Source: Odobenus rosmarus divergens
Lineage: Eukaryota > Chordata > Mammalia > Carnivora > Odobenidae
Length of the DNA stretch: 64,000 nt
Direction of reading: 5' to 3'
Assembly: GCF_000321225.1 (NCBI RefSeq)
Contig: NW_004450565.1
Location: forward strand, 1,682,202 to 1,746,201
Part shown: in pieces, positions 45,317-56,645 of the stretch
How positions within the stretch are numbered: position 1 is the first letter of the stretch
How the letters are laid out: each line of letters opens with the position of its first letter
Notes under the pieces: generated by a model
What the model saw: the letters and a program-made list of their open reading frames with translations, nothing else
Databases searched by the model: none
Told to the model about the DNA's origin: nothing
Position numbers and translations under genes: made by a program

Positions 45317-45352
45317 AGGCTGTGAGGGGAAGTTCTGTTCTGCGGGCTGCTC
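45317..45352. repeat. 36-bp direct repeat, copy 2
   Basis: Second copy of the repeat at 44986-45021. Its last 7 bases form the start of the left arm of the hairpin at 45346-45391. Confidence 0.9.
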
Positions 45353-45391
45353 TCACCTCCGGCCCGCTGCGAGGGAGGAGGTGAGAGCAGC
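45346..45391. repeat. Perfect 15-bp inverted repeat with 16-nt loop
   Basis: Left arm GCTGCTCTCACCTCC (45346-45360), right arm GGAGGTGAGAGCAGC (45377-45391). No T-run follows and no gene neighbours suggest a function. Confidence 0.9.
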
Positions 45392-45511
45392 TGTGCCCCA
45401 TTGGGGCGGCTCCGAGCACCACAGCTCCTGGGGGCCTGATGGCAGGATGTGGGTCCTGGGGCAGTAGCCTTTGAAAGCCAGGAGGGTGTTGCTTAAGGGC
45501 ACAAACTTGCA

Positions 45512-45778
45512 ACCGGCAAATAAAAAGTCCTGGAGATCTAATGCACAGCACAGTGATTATCGTCAACACTGTATCATAAACTTCAAAGTTGCTAAGAGAC
45601 TAGATCTTAATTATTCTTACCGCAAAACCATAGTAATGGTGTGACATGTTGGAGGTGTTAGCTGACACCGCAGTGGTAATCATATTGCGTTATACAAACG
45701 TGTCAAATCAACAATTTGTACATCCTGAACTTATACAGTGTTACAGGAGGAGTGTATCTCAATTAAAAAAAAAAAAAG
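45512..45778 (+). mobile_element. L1M 3' UTR, sense
   Basis: 'AAAGTTGCTAAGAGACTAGA', 'GGTAATCATATTGCG', 'ACGTGTCAAATCAACA' and 'GTATCTCAATTAAAAAAA' are the standard L1M tail, ending in poly(A). Confidence 0.85.
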
Positions 45779-46195
45779 GAAGCTGAGCGCACTTGGAATG
45801 GGAATGGGGACGGGGCGGGGTCTCTAGATAAAACAGTTCCGTGGGGGTTGGCAGATGAAGAGCCAGGGGACCCTAAGGATGGGGTTTTCCCACATGGAAG
45901 CCTGGAAGGCGGGGGCACTGGGAGGGCACCGACAGAGGGCCACCTCACAGCCAGCCATGTTTCCCAGGAGTGTGCTGTGAGACTGCTCGCCTTGACCCTG
46001 CAGGCGACGTCCTGGCCTCTTTCCATGCAGCTGGGCATGGGCCGTGGTATGAGCATGTGTGTAGGGGCAGATGGGCCTGGGTCCTGTTGCTGGTTCTGGG
46101 ACTTTGGCAGGTTGTTGAAGTTCTGTCTTGATTTTCTCTTCTGTAAAATGGGTCTAATAATGTCTACCTTATCATTGTTTAAAGATTAAAAGAAG

Positions 46196-46355
46196 GGGCG
46201 CCTGGGTGCCTCAATCGGTGAAGCGTCTGCCTTCGGCTCAGGTCTGATCCTGGAGTCCTGGGATTGAGCCCTACGTCGGGCTCCTTGCTCAGCAGGGCGT
46301 CTGCTTCTCCCTCTGCCTCTGCTGCCCACCCCCCACTCATGCTCACTCTCTCAAA

Positions 46356-46390
<35 letters not shown>

Positions 46391-46403
46391 AATCTTTAAG
46401 AAA
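46196..46403 (+). mobile_element. SINEC, sense, 15-bp target duplication
   Basis: 'GGGGCGCCTGGGTGCCTCAA' head and an expanded (AAAT)n tail. Flanks AAAGATTAAAAGAAG (46181-46195) and AAAGATGAAAAGAAG (46404-46418) differ at one position. Confidence 0.96.
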
Positions 46404-46469
46404 AAAGATGAAAAGAAGACACTTAGCATATTTGCTACTTGGCCAAGAGTAAGTTCCCAGTAAATTGTA

Positions 46470-47246
46470 ACAACATCATCACCACTGTCACCACTATCAC
46501 CATTGCCATCACCATCAACACCACCATCATTACCATCACCACCATCACCATCACCACCATCATCACCATCACTGCCATCACTGCTGTCATTACCATCATC
46601 ACCACCATCATCACCACCATCACCATCATCACCATCATCACCATCATCATCACCATCATCACCACCACCATCACCATCATCACCATCATCACCACCATCA
46701 CCACCATCATCATCACCATCACCATCATCATCAACACCATCATCATCACAATCATCATCACCATCATCACCATCATCATCACCACCACCATCATCACCAT
46801 CATGATCATGATCATCATCACCATCATCACCATCACTGCTGACATTACCATCACCATCATCATCACCATCACCATCATCATCAACACCATCATCATCACC
46901 ATCATCACCATCATGATCACCATCATCACCATCACCATCACCACCATCATCATCACCATCATGATCATGATCATCATCACCATCATCACCATCACTGCTG
47001 ACATTACCATCACCATCATCACCACCACCATCATCACCATCACCACCATCAACACCACCATCATCACCACCATCACTGTCATCTCCATCATTATCATCAT
47101 CAACACCATCATCGCCTCACCAACACCACTATCATCACCATCATCAATACCACCACCACCATCACCACCACCACCACCACCATCACTATCACTGCTATCA
47201 CTGCTGTCATTACCATCATCACCATCATCAAAACCAGCACCATCAT
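46470..47246. repeat. ATC/ACC trinucleotide satellite with 159-bp internal unit
   Basis: About 780 bp of mixed CAT/CAC triplets with CTG and GAT variants. The distinctive CATGATCATGATCATCATCA block occurs at 46801 and again at 46960, 159 bp (53 triplets) apart. Both copies are followed by the same ACTGCTGACATTACC variant, which shows an internal duplication in register. One + frame is open for 287 codons (Ile/Thr-rich) and the - frames encode Met/Val runs; neither is a gene. Confidence 0.95.
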
Positions 47247-47446
47247 TGCTGAGTTGTGCAAAAGAGGGGGGAGAACCAAAGATTGCCCTCTACAAAATCT
47301 GACCCCAGATTAATCATGGAGTGGGGTGTGGGATGAGTGGAGATTAGGAAGGAGGAGGTGGTGCTAAGGTGACATGCTATAGGGTGGGTTCTGAATTCCA
47401 TCACCTAGCAGGGATCCATGGTGGCTCTTTTAAAGTTAGGTGACAC

Positions 47447-47486
47447 TGGCGGCGCCGTGGCTTAGCTGGTTAAAGCGCCTGTCTAG
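47447..47486 (+). pseudogene. Retrotransposed 5' half of tRNA-Thr (AGT), tailless
   Basis: From 47451 the sequence GGCGCCGTGGCTTAGCTGG and the following bases through TGTCTAG match the 5' half of mammalian tRNA-Thr(AGT): acceptor 5' strand, D arm, and anticodon stem up to the loop. The copy stops inside the anticodon loop, where homology passes into TAAA shared with the target. The 16-bp duplication TAAAGTTAGGTGACAC at 47431-47446 and 47487-47502 is perfect. Four extra bases (TGGC) precede the tRNA start. There is no poly(A) tail, the 3' half is absent, and the internal B box is missing, so it is not an active tRNA gene. Confidence 0.85.
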
Positions 47487-47502
47487 TAAAGTTAGGTGAC
47501 AC

Positions 47503-50500
47503 CACATCCTGGGCAAGTGCATCAGAATCATGGTTTTCTGAGCCGGAACACAGTGAGTCAGGAGCACCAAGGAGGACTGGGCTGCCCAGGGGTTTTGGAG
47601 ATGGGAAAGAGAACTTCTAGGTCATTCTGGTTCTTCTTTGGTGCTGACGTAGGCATCCCCTTGGGCCCTGCTGGGATGTGGGGTAGGCCGGCAGCTGCTT
47701 CCAAGGCCTGATGGTGATTGCTTTGGTGCAGAGTCAGAGCAGTGGCTCCAGGGCCCCTGGGATGGCCCAGTGCATGTGTGCTGTGGCTTTCTGGCTAGCA
47801 GTGGCATCCAGGGACTCTGGGCTTGAGCTCACGCAGAGCAGAAGGCAACACCCTGGTACACTTGTAGTCACTCAGGGGTCCTGAGTGCCCAGTGCCCGCT
47901 AAGTAAAGGTGACGACAGGGACAACCATGGTGGGTGTGTGTTCTTATGCCTCACTCTTGTGTGTGTGGGTGGGCTTGCTGCACAATTTGTGCCAACTGCA
48001 GACACGCAAAGGCCCTCTAAATGAATTCCCGTGCACCCCATGGTGGGACCTGGCTGATCGTGTAGGTCGCCTGCTGGAGTTGCACCTGTTCTAAATTATG
48101 ATCAGGAGAAATTAGATGGAAAAACATGCAAATACAGTTGGAGCTTTTTGGCAAGTTAGCATGTGAATGGGCGGAGGTGAGGATGGCTTGGAAGGGGGCG
48201 CACTGGCACCGCCTGACTCATCGCTGAGGCGGTCAGACTTAGACAGCGGGCTCCCCATGCGTGCGGTTTTTAAAGCGGGAATTATTTCAGCTACATTTCC
48301 TAGATTTCTGAGGTTGCCTAAAAAAGCCAAGAAAAGATTCTTCCCTACTGTTTTCTCCCCTCACATCGAATGGGGGTAAAAGTTAAAAAGCCTTTCCATA
48401 CTAATGATCTGTGGAGACCTGCCTTGGTCAACCCTTGATTGATCGCAGAGCACAGAATGCCAATATACATTTAACTGGGGTGGGGTCTGGGTTATTTTGG
48501 CTAAAGTTGCTGAAGATGGAGTAGTCAAGGCCCTGGATCTGTGGTCATCCGTGTTTGGGAAGCAACGGGACTCCATTTGCATGTGGAGCCACGTTGGGTG
48601 ATGTCTCATAGACACCAGTTGCATCCAGGTGATGCTTTAGGAGTTAGCTGTCCATGAGAGGATACACATGTAGGGACATGCCAGCAAAGAGGATCCAGGT
48701 GGAACAGGACCCCGGGCCTCACATGGGACAGGGCCACGTGCAGTGTGTGATCAATTCCTTCCCTGGGCACTAGGACCTAGACTCTCGGTCAAGGCCAAAG
48801 GCTTGTCTGGGATGCCCAGTGAGGACAACAGACACAGCAATTGTCATTTGCGGCAGGGTGAGGAACCTGTCCACACTGTCCCCATCCTCTGTGACCCCAT
48901 CCTTCCTCAGGTTGTTTAGGGCACTCCCTTCCCATCACTGATGTAGCACCTCTCCCCTCCATCCTTATAGTTTTTGGGGTATTTTTCTAAACTTCCCAGT
49001 GGAGGTATTTTGTCTTATGCCTTCCTGTGTTTTGACTTTCTCTTCTCTCCTCTTGCCCTCAAGGTCACTGCACCCAGCAGTGCTGGAGGGATGACCTTGC
49101 CCTCGTGCAGTCCAGGGTGGTGTCCCAGGTGAGGCATGCATTGTTCTCTGAATGGCTGAGAGTGGCAGCAAGGCGTCCTCGGTGTCCACCTGTTGCGGGA
49201 GACACAGAGACAGGACACCTGGCTGACCCATGGTCAGTCTCCCTGTGATGGCATCACTATGTGTCTGTCCTCTGACCTCAGAACCAACTAATCTCCTTTG
49301 GCTCATACTTGTTTCCAGACATGCCAACAGCGGCATTTCCCTGAGTCTCTAAGGATGCACACACCTGTGGCTGAAGGGCTGCCAGAGCAGGTGACGTTCG
49401 GAAGACACAGGCATCAGGTAGTGACCTCCCTTTGGCTCGGTCTGCACCCGTGTGCGCTTGCTGCAAGCAGGGCTGTGGGAGTTGGCGGTGTTCACCATCT
49501 CACTGGTGGAAGGGCGGGCTGAAAACAAGAAACTTTTTTTTTTTTTTAATTCTCTGGAATGGAATTTGGAGGTGGAAAAATCACATACAAATTAATGTAG
49601 CTAATGAACAAGTCTGTATTGACCAGTTCCCAACATTTTCTATGTCTGTCGTCCTGCGGCAGGTAGGAAGAGGTTAAAGCAGCAATAACAGCAACAGGAA
49701 CAACACACAGCACAGACCCTACTGAGACATCCATCCTGTCTTCAAGAGCTTGACGTTTTTAGGTTGTCCTCCAAGGTTGCTGCCATGGTTGGAGAGATGC
49801 ACTAGATCAACTCTATGGCTGACCTAGACAACTGGAGACCTGAGGCCCCGGGGGAGACTGGAAGCAAGACATCTCCAATCCTCGATGAGGGGAGGTGAGA
49901 CACCACCACCCCAAAGCTGCACGCAGGTTCTTCTGCACAGTACACACTCATGCTTGCGTTGGGGGATGACGGGCCACTTGCTCTGGGTCCCTCGTGGTGC
50001 AGCAAATCCATAACCAGGCACTGTGTTTTGTTCTTGGGAGGTCTGGCAGCTTTCAGCAGTGTGAACTGGGGAGATGTTTTAGGACCTGTGTCTCCGAAGG
50101 TTTTGCTTCCTTTACATACAATGTGTCTTTCCCCATTCCTCATTCCCTGGGGGACGTGCTGGTCCTTTCCCAGCACTGGTTATTGAGAGGAGAACAACAA
50201 GGAGCTGGAAGCAAAGGCCAGGGGAAGTCTTTGGGTCATTTCTGAAGCTGTGCTGTTCCAGGCACTGCCCTGAGATTGCATCATCCACCCCAGCTCTGAC
50301 GGAGTCCCACCTGGCACCACTTCAGTTTAAATAAACCTGGCCAAGGACTTCCAACTTCCAGAGAAGTTTTGTTTCACTGATCTTCCTGCTGCTGCTGCTG
50401 AACTTCAAACAAAATAGAAACAATAATTATTTTAAGGCACTGGGAAGTGACATAAAGCGGCCAAAAAACCCTTGAGGGGTATGAACTTTGAAAGGACCCC

Positions 50501-50869
50501 ATAGGGGGATGGGCTCCAGCAGAAGGAGGCGGTATTGGGTGGAGAGGTCAGAGGCTAGAATTTGGCATTGCCAGAATGTCTGGAAATTTAGGAAGAAATC
50601 TCAGAAAGGCCACATAGGGGGAAACCCCTTAACCTGGCACAATGTATGCGTCAGTCTTCCGCTGATCCCTGAAGTGTGCACATGTAGGGCAAGACTCCAT
50701 AAAGCTCAGGAAGAAGCAGAGCTGGATGGGGGGAAGAGCTAGCAGAGAGTCTGGCATCTGGCTGGTGCTGGGAAGACCAGGTTTGAGGGCCATGTTTCCC
50801 CAGGTGAGAGGAACTTGTGTGTGCTGAAATAAAATGCCTTAATTATGTAGTTAGAAGACAGAAAAATAC
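47503..50869. other. Intergenic sequence, no gene recognised
   Basis: Unique-looking sequence with chance frames only. A CTG run of four units lies at about 50390. Confidence 0.35.
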
Positions 50870-50960
50870 TCTATTTGGACTGCTTGAGAAAACTATTAAC
50901 CTAGAACTCTATACCCAGCTAAATTGCCTTTCAAGAATGGTGGCAAAACTGGTCACTGAT
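50870..50960 (+). mobile_element. Old L1 ORF2 fragment, sense
   Basis: 'AACTCTATACCCAGCTAAAT', 'TGCCTTTCAAGAATGGTGG' match an L1 ORF2 segment. Confidence 0.5.
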
Positions 50961-52570
50961 TTTGCCCAAGCAATGGTCCTCTGCTGGGGTAAGTTTTGGG
51001 TGGGGAATGAGGGTTTGGGAGTCCGGCAGCAAGGGGGGCCTGGGCTTGGGGAAAGAGATGTGCTCAAGGTGTTCTCGCTGGCATGGTTGGGCGCTCACCC
51101 CTGTAGAAGGCAGACGTAGCTCACATCAGTTTCCCTCACAGTGCTCAAGCCTTCAGTGAGATCCTGTTGCAGGTTCTAGGTTCCTCCAGATATTCCCAGC
51201 CCTGAGGGAACCAAGGGAAGGGTCCGTGCCCTCAGATGGTACAGAGGGGTACAGGAGAGAAGATGGGGCGGACACCAAGGTGCTGACAAATGACCTGCAT
51301 GAGTCGACAGCAGCATCCCAGGACACACGGGCCCGGAGGCCCACCACCCAAGGGCCCAGACACCCCTGGGGCCACTTTGTGGGGGAGTAGACCTTTCCCA
51401 AGGGCTGGGAGGGCATCTGTAAATGGGTAGGCTCAGGATTTTGGGATTCGGACATCAGACGGAAGGAAGATGGTCTTGAAGGCTAGTGATGTCTGGGACA
51501 CTTGGGTCCAGGAATGTGGGAAGCCAACATTTGGTCTGTGTCCTGTGTCCTAACGTGGCACTGTGGTCCCAGCACTCCCCATCTCACCATTTACCCCATG
51601 GTGAGGTGGCCACGTGGTTTTGGGATCCCAGCCCCTGTGCTCTGGTTATGAGTTCAGGGCTGGGCACCCTAAAGCAGCACCTGGTGTTTCCCTGAGTGCT
51701 GGCAGGGGTGGGGGGGTGGGGTCAGGCTGTGAATGGGCCAAGTAGGTGTCACTGTCACCATTCCACGCCCCCAGAAACGGGCTCCCAGAGGCTAAGGCCA
51801 CTGGCCCAGGGCAGAGGGCAGAGCTAGGATTCGGGATTCAGATTCTGCAGCCGGGAGCAAGCAGGTCTTTGGGACTAGGGCACCCTTCTGGGGCCCGTTG
51901 GTCATTAATCATCCACTCCAGGGAGCAAGTGATCGGGCTCAGGTAACCAGAGCTGTCCCTGTGAAGACCTGTTGAAATATTAAAGTGCTTGGCCTGGGGC
52001 ATCCTGGACCGTGGGCCTCCTGTGATGTGTAATGCCCCACCATCACAATGGCTGCAGTCCTATTTGCACGTGCCCCTTCCCACTTTATTTCTTGGTTCAG
52101 TCCTTTGACTCATCATACCACAGCTCCAGCTCCCGCCCCACCCCCATACCACCCCCAGGTTGGGGCTGTGGGTCCCGCTGCTGTGGGTCCTTTGCAGTGC
52201 TCGTGGTTGCCGGGTGAGGGTTGAGTTACATGGAGAATGTTGGGTCCAGGGCCAGCTTCTCAGCGCTTTCAGGAGATCATAGCCTCCTTGTAAGATCCTC
52301 CCCATCCCAAGGCCGGCCGGAGCCATTGCTCTTGCTGCTGCATGGGGCCCCAGGGACCAAACAGGTCTGCCTCCCTTCCTGGTAACATGGGGTGGCCGTG
52401 GACTCACTGGTCATCTCAGAAAGGACCGGGCTCAGCCCTGGGCTGGAGTCAGGAGGTGGGACATCTGCCCCAGTGTGGACTGGACTCACTGTGGACCTCA
52501 GTCTCTTTGTGTGACATGGGGACTGGGGTGGTTCAGAGGAAATGCAAATGAAACGTACAAACTTGTTTTC
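50961..52570. other. Intergenic sequence, no gene recognised
   Basis: Nothing beyond chance frames. Confidence 0.35.
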
Positions 52571-52705
52571 AGGAAAATTGCACGTGCACATACACACGAA
52601 CACGTGCTTGCACACATGCACACTCACATGAAAATACATCATGCACACACCCATGTGCACACACGCTCTCTCTCTCTCTCTCACACACACACATACACAC
52701 CACAC
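52571..52705. repeat. CA-rich / (CT)n / (CA)n compound simple repeat
   Basis: A degenerate ACACACG/CACATG stretch, then (CT)8-9 at about 52665-52681, then (CA)n to 52705. Confidence 0.9.
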
Positions 52706-53689
52706 TCCAGGGGGCTCATGGGCTCCCAGGTTGGAAAATCTTAAGAAGACCATGTTTTGCGAGTTGTGGTCACGTGCTACTAGTGGGTCATGAAGTCAAT
52801 GAGGTGGGTCGGCACCACCATCTTCTGAAAAGGAATGGAATAGAGTGGCTAAAAGCGACACGAGTCATGACCCTTCTCAGGGTCACGCACCAGCCTGCAC
52901 ATGCTCACACAGTGTGCTCCGGATGGTGGTGTAAAACGTGTTTCTCCCTGTGCGTTGTGGTCTCGGGGTTTGGCAAACACGAGCCAGGCCATCTGTCAGA
53001 TTCTGGAGTCCCCAGGAGGCAGGGGCCGGCCAGGAAGAGCACGCCTCCCCGAGGGCTGAGCAGCGAGGGGTGGGGTGGCTCCCCTGGGGGTGGGGCAGAG
53101 AACCCCACAAGCAAGAAAGTGACTTCCATTCCTGAGTGTGGAAGGCACAGGCTCTCCTGTTCCTTCTTGTCTTACTTTTTTCAGTAAGGCTACTTTTGCG
53201 GGCCGCTAGTGTCTCCCCGCTCCTCCCCTCTGCTGAAATGTTAGGCAGAGGGGCCCCCCCAACCTCTCTGGTGATCACACTGATGAGCAGACATACTTCC
53301 TTCCCTGTGGGAAGCTGGGCGGGCGGGGGGCCCTTTCAGCCACGGCCGGAGCCCCCCTCTCCTCTTCACTGCCGGGTCTGTGGGGGCCGTGCATCTCGCC
53401 AAGGGCGCACCTGCCAACCGCCCTCCATCCGCCCGGGGCTGTGCTTCGCTTTTCCCACAAAGTGGAGCAAAATCCAGCTCAGTTTCCTGAGCTCTTCTGG
53501 GACTCAGAAAAGAAAAAAGTAATGATTCCATTATTTTTTCCCTGAACTCTCTGGCCTCATTCTGTTCTGATATATTTGTCTGTGTCTGTGCTAAAACCAC
53601 CGCATTATTCTACCTCTGTAGTGCACTGAGCAACTTCACCCTCACTACTATTTTTCCAAACATTTTTGCGACTTAAAGCAACTTTATTT
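52706..53689. other. Intergenic sequence, no gene recognised
   Basis: Nothing recognised. The last 130 bp before the SINE are AT-richer. Confidence 0.35.
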
Positions 53690-53878
53690 TATTATTATTA
53701 TTATTATTATTAAAGATATCATTTATTTATTTATTTGAGAGAGAGAGAGAGAGCGCACAAGCAGGGGGAGAGGCAGAGGGAGAGGGAGAAACTTAATGCG
53801 GGGCTCGATCCCAGGACCCTGAGATCATGACCTGAGCCGAAGGCAGACGCTTCACCGACTGAGCCACCCGGGCGCCCC
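53690..53878 (-). mobile_element. SINEC, antisense, with internal deletion and (TTA)n tail
   Basis: The poly(T) side has become TTATTATTA repeats (about 53690-53711). In the body, 'GGGAGAAACTTAATGCGGGG' joins parts that are about 25 bp further apart in other copies, so an internal segment is missing. The tRNA-like end is intact. Confidence 0.95.
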
Positions 53879-54039
53879 GACAGTTTTATATCTTTATTGT
53901 GAAATACACAGCACATATAGAGGAGTGTACTCACACGCACGTTCTGAAGACTGTAGCCTCTTCCCAGACTAATTAGAACATTCAGCAGAACCGTAGGAGC
54001 TGCCTGTGCATCCTCTGTGGTCGAGTGTCACCCCCCTTT

Positions 54040-54125
54040 GGGTCCCTGCTATGTGCCAGGCACTGTTCCGGGTGTCGGGGACCCGCAGTGAGCAGAACAC
54101 CAATCCCTGCCCTGAGGCCCTGACG
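54040..54125 (-). mobile_element. L2 3'-end fragment, antisense
   Basis: 'CCTGCTATGTGCCAGGCACT', 'AGTGAGCAGAACACCAATCC' follow the antisense L2 pattern. Confidence 0.55.
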
Positions 54126-56340
54126 CTGCGCCTGCAGGTGTGAGGCTCATTGCCTTGCTGGGCGTTGGTGCTGCTTTCGGGCATGCACCCCTAAACCTCA
54201 CAGTGCAGGTGTCCTGGCTTGGGAACGTCACGCCAGCCAGATGCTGTGTGTGGCCTGAGGGTCTTGCTTCCCGGGTCCACCTGGTCTGTCCGTGTTGGTG
54301 TGTGTGGCTGTCACTCACTGGTGTGCATGTCCGTGTCGTGTTCTGGGCAGTGACCCAGGAGCCAGCCCCCCCGCCCCCACTCCGTAGCTGCCATCTGAGT
54401 GGTTTCTGACTCGAGGTTCTTAAAGACAATGCTGCTGTGAGCATGGCTGTCCATGTCCCCGGGGCCCTGGGGCTGGAGCCGTCGTGGTGGGGGCACGAGA
54501 GTTCCCGTTGATGGTCCCGCCCGGGCGACCAGCGCTGTGAGTGCTTCCTCTTGGCCTGTGTTCCCCTGGTGGCTGGGGAGGCGACGCCTCTTCTCCTGGG
54601 CTGTGTCCTGCACTCATTCTCTTTGAAGTCTTGGCCCGTGTCCTTCTTGTTCTGGCCTTGTTCTCTGACTTCTAGCATTCTTCATACTGGCCATTCTCAA
54701 CGGGGGACATTTGGCAGAGCAGTTCCGATGGTTGGGGTCCCTGTCCCAGCCCCCGTGGGCTCCCAAGGTTGCGGTCGTTCTTGTGAAGGCTCACACGTCC
54801 AGACTCCATCCCAGGTGTGGCTCCGGCCAACCCTTCCCCGTGGGCATCCAGGCCCCGGGGTTGTCCAGGCCACTGCTACTCAGGCTTCCCCCTCCTTGTG
54901 CCTCCCTCACGCTGAGTTCTTACCCTCGACGGCAGAGGAAGGGGCTGGGGTCCCTGCCCCATGCCGATGAACTCCCCCTTCTCCGACCAGCTCAACCTGC
55001 ACAGGGTCTGAGAAAGGCAGCTGATGCCCAGCCACTTGTCATCTTGTCCCTTCATCCCTCAGGGTGGAAGGATCTGCCCAGGTGTCTCGGCTCCTGCTGA
55101 TGCTCCTCCCCCCACAAGGGGTCAACCCCACCGCCACCTGCCAAGCCCACCCACCAGAGGATGGCTGGCAGCTTCTCGGGCTGGAGAGTCCTGTTTGGCC
55201 TCCCGGAATGCCTGCACGCCTGTGATTGACCTGTGGATTGGGGATTGTTGCCCAGACCACACCGTAAAGCACATTACTGCCCGGACCCCACGGCAGGGCA
55301 GCGTGGGGCTTTGGTTAGAGATGCTGGGAAGGGGGGACTGGGGGAGGGCTGCAGTCCAGACCCCCTCCTGTCACTCAGACCGTCTTCGGAATAAGATGTG
55401 GGAGCTCACCACAATGGCGGGGTTCTTTGAAGCATGGATTCCTGATGTCGTTTTGCTGACGGTCGCGTTTACCTGGTAGCGATCAATGAGGCCTGAGGGA
55501 GAGGGGACGTGGCAGGAATGTCCGCGTCATGTCCAAGGATGTGTAAAGGGGCGGGCCAACAGGAAGGAGCAGGGAAGGGCAAGTGGCACTCCCAGCAGGC
55601 GGGGGTCAGCACAGGGACTCCCGCGTGCCGGTGGGAGGGGAGGGCTTCTGGTGCCCCAGGAGGGAGACACCTGTGTGCTTTCCGGACATGGGGGTGGGGG
55701 GCAGGTGGCCTAGTCTCTAGTACAGGAAGCATCTGGGACCCCGACTTCCTGGGCACCCCATAGTTGCAAGCACCCGAGGGAAGCCCGCATGGGCAGGAGC
55801 AAACGGTGCATTTGTAAAATGGTAGCAGGGCCGTGAAGCTTTTCTTTTACACCTTCCGATCATTAGCCATAAATTGTCTCCCAACAGCAATTAGTTCTAT
55901 GTTAATGCAAGTAGTGCTAATTTTTGTACTGTATAACACTGCTACCCAGCTAAGTTTGGTGTAAAAGAGGAAGAACAGACAGCAGGAGTGAGCGCTCATC
56001 CTCTGTTTTTGGAGTGACTCCTGCCTCGGGTTTTTCCAGAACCTCCCGCCGCAGTTGTCCTGCCGGGCACTGGGGCCCCAGGGAGCCCAGGCGTCTCTCC
56101 TCCCACCCAGAGCTCACAGCTCTGTCTCACGGGAGTTACCCCTGGCGTCTGGGAGCTGACAGCTGCGGAGCCCAGCTGTGGACCTGACATCACCTGCACC
56201 TTCCTGCAAAGGCCAAGGTCACCTCTTCTCGTTCTGGGGCTTCTCTGGGAAAAGCGGTGACGGTGAGTGGTTCGGGGAGCTACAGGGTTTTGAGAAGAGC
56301 CACTCCCGGCCGGGGACCCTCCCACCTGTCCCCACCCCTG
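54126..56340. other. Intergenic sequence with an AT-rich block bounded by inverted repeats
   Basis: No gene recognised. The block 55844-55967 is AT-rich within GC-rich DNA and bounded by CTTTTACACC / GGTGTAAAAG (see findings). Confidence 0.4.
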
Positions 56341-56645
56341 CTGTCTTGGTCTGCTCGGGCAGCCATAACGATACCCTGGTCACAGTCCTGGAGGCTGGCA
56401 GTCTGAGATGAAGGTGCCCGCTGGCTCGGGGTCTGGTGAGGACCCGCTTCCTGGCTTGCTGTGTCCTCACTGGGTCCTCACTGGGTCCTTGTCTCTCCCT
56501 CTTCTCCTAAGGGCTCAAGCCCTATGGGATCAAGGCCCCGTCTCACCTTTGTCGCCCCTCACAGGCCCCCTCTGCATGCAGAATCACACGTAGGGCTTCC
56601 ACATGTGCATTTCGGGGGACACACTCAGTCCACAGCCCTTGCCCT
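56341..56645 (-). mobile_element. MLT1-type LTR, antisense
   Basis: 'GTCTGCTCGGGCAGCCATAA', 'CAGTCCTGGAGGCTGGCAGT', 'GTCTGGTGAGGACCCGCTTC' and 'GGGGGACACACTCAGTCC' occur in the antisense MLT1 order. 'TCCTCACTGGG' is tandemly duplicated near 56463-56490. Confidence 0.7.

Larger units (their letters stand above)
44343..45511. other. Intergenic sequence with a local direct repeat and a hairpin
   Basis: No gene recognised. It contains a 36-bp direct repeat and a perfect 15-bp inverted repeat, listed separately. Confidence 0.4.

Noticed and set aside
45346..45391. Pre-miRNA
   Set aside because: The stem is only 15-16 bp with a 16-nt loop, much shorter than a typical precursor hairpin.
46439..47302. 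287-codon Ile/Thr frame and 225-codon Met/Val frame opposite
   Set aside because: Direct translation of the ATC/ACC satellite; no start context, domain or splice structure.
47447..47486. Functional tRNA gene
   Set aside because: Only the 5' half is present, with no T arm, no B box and no terminator.
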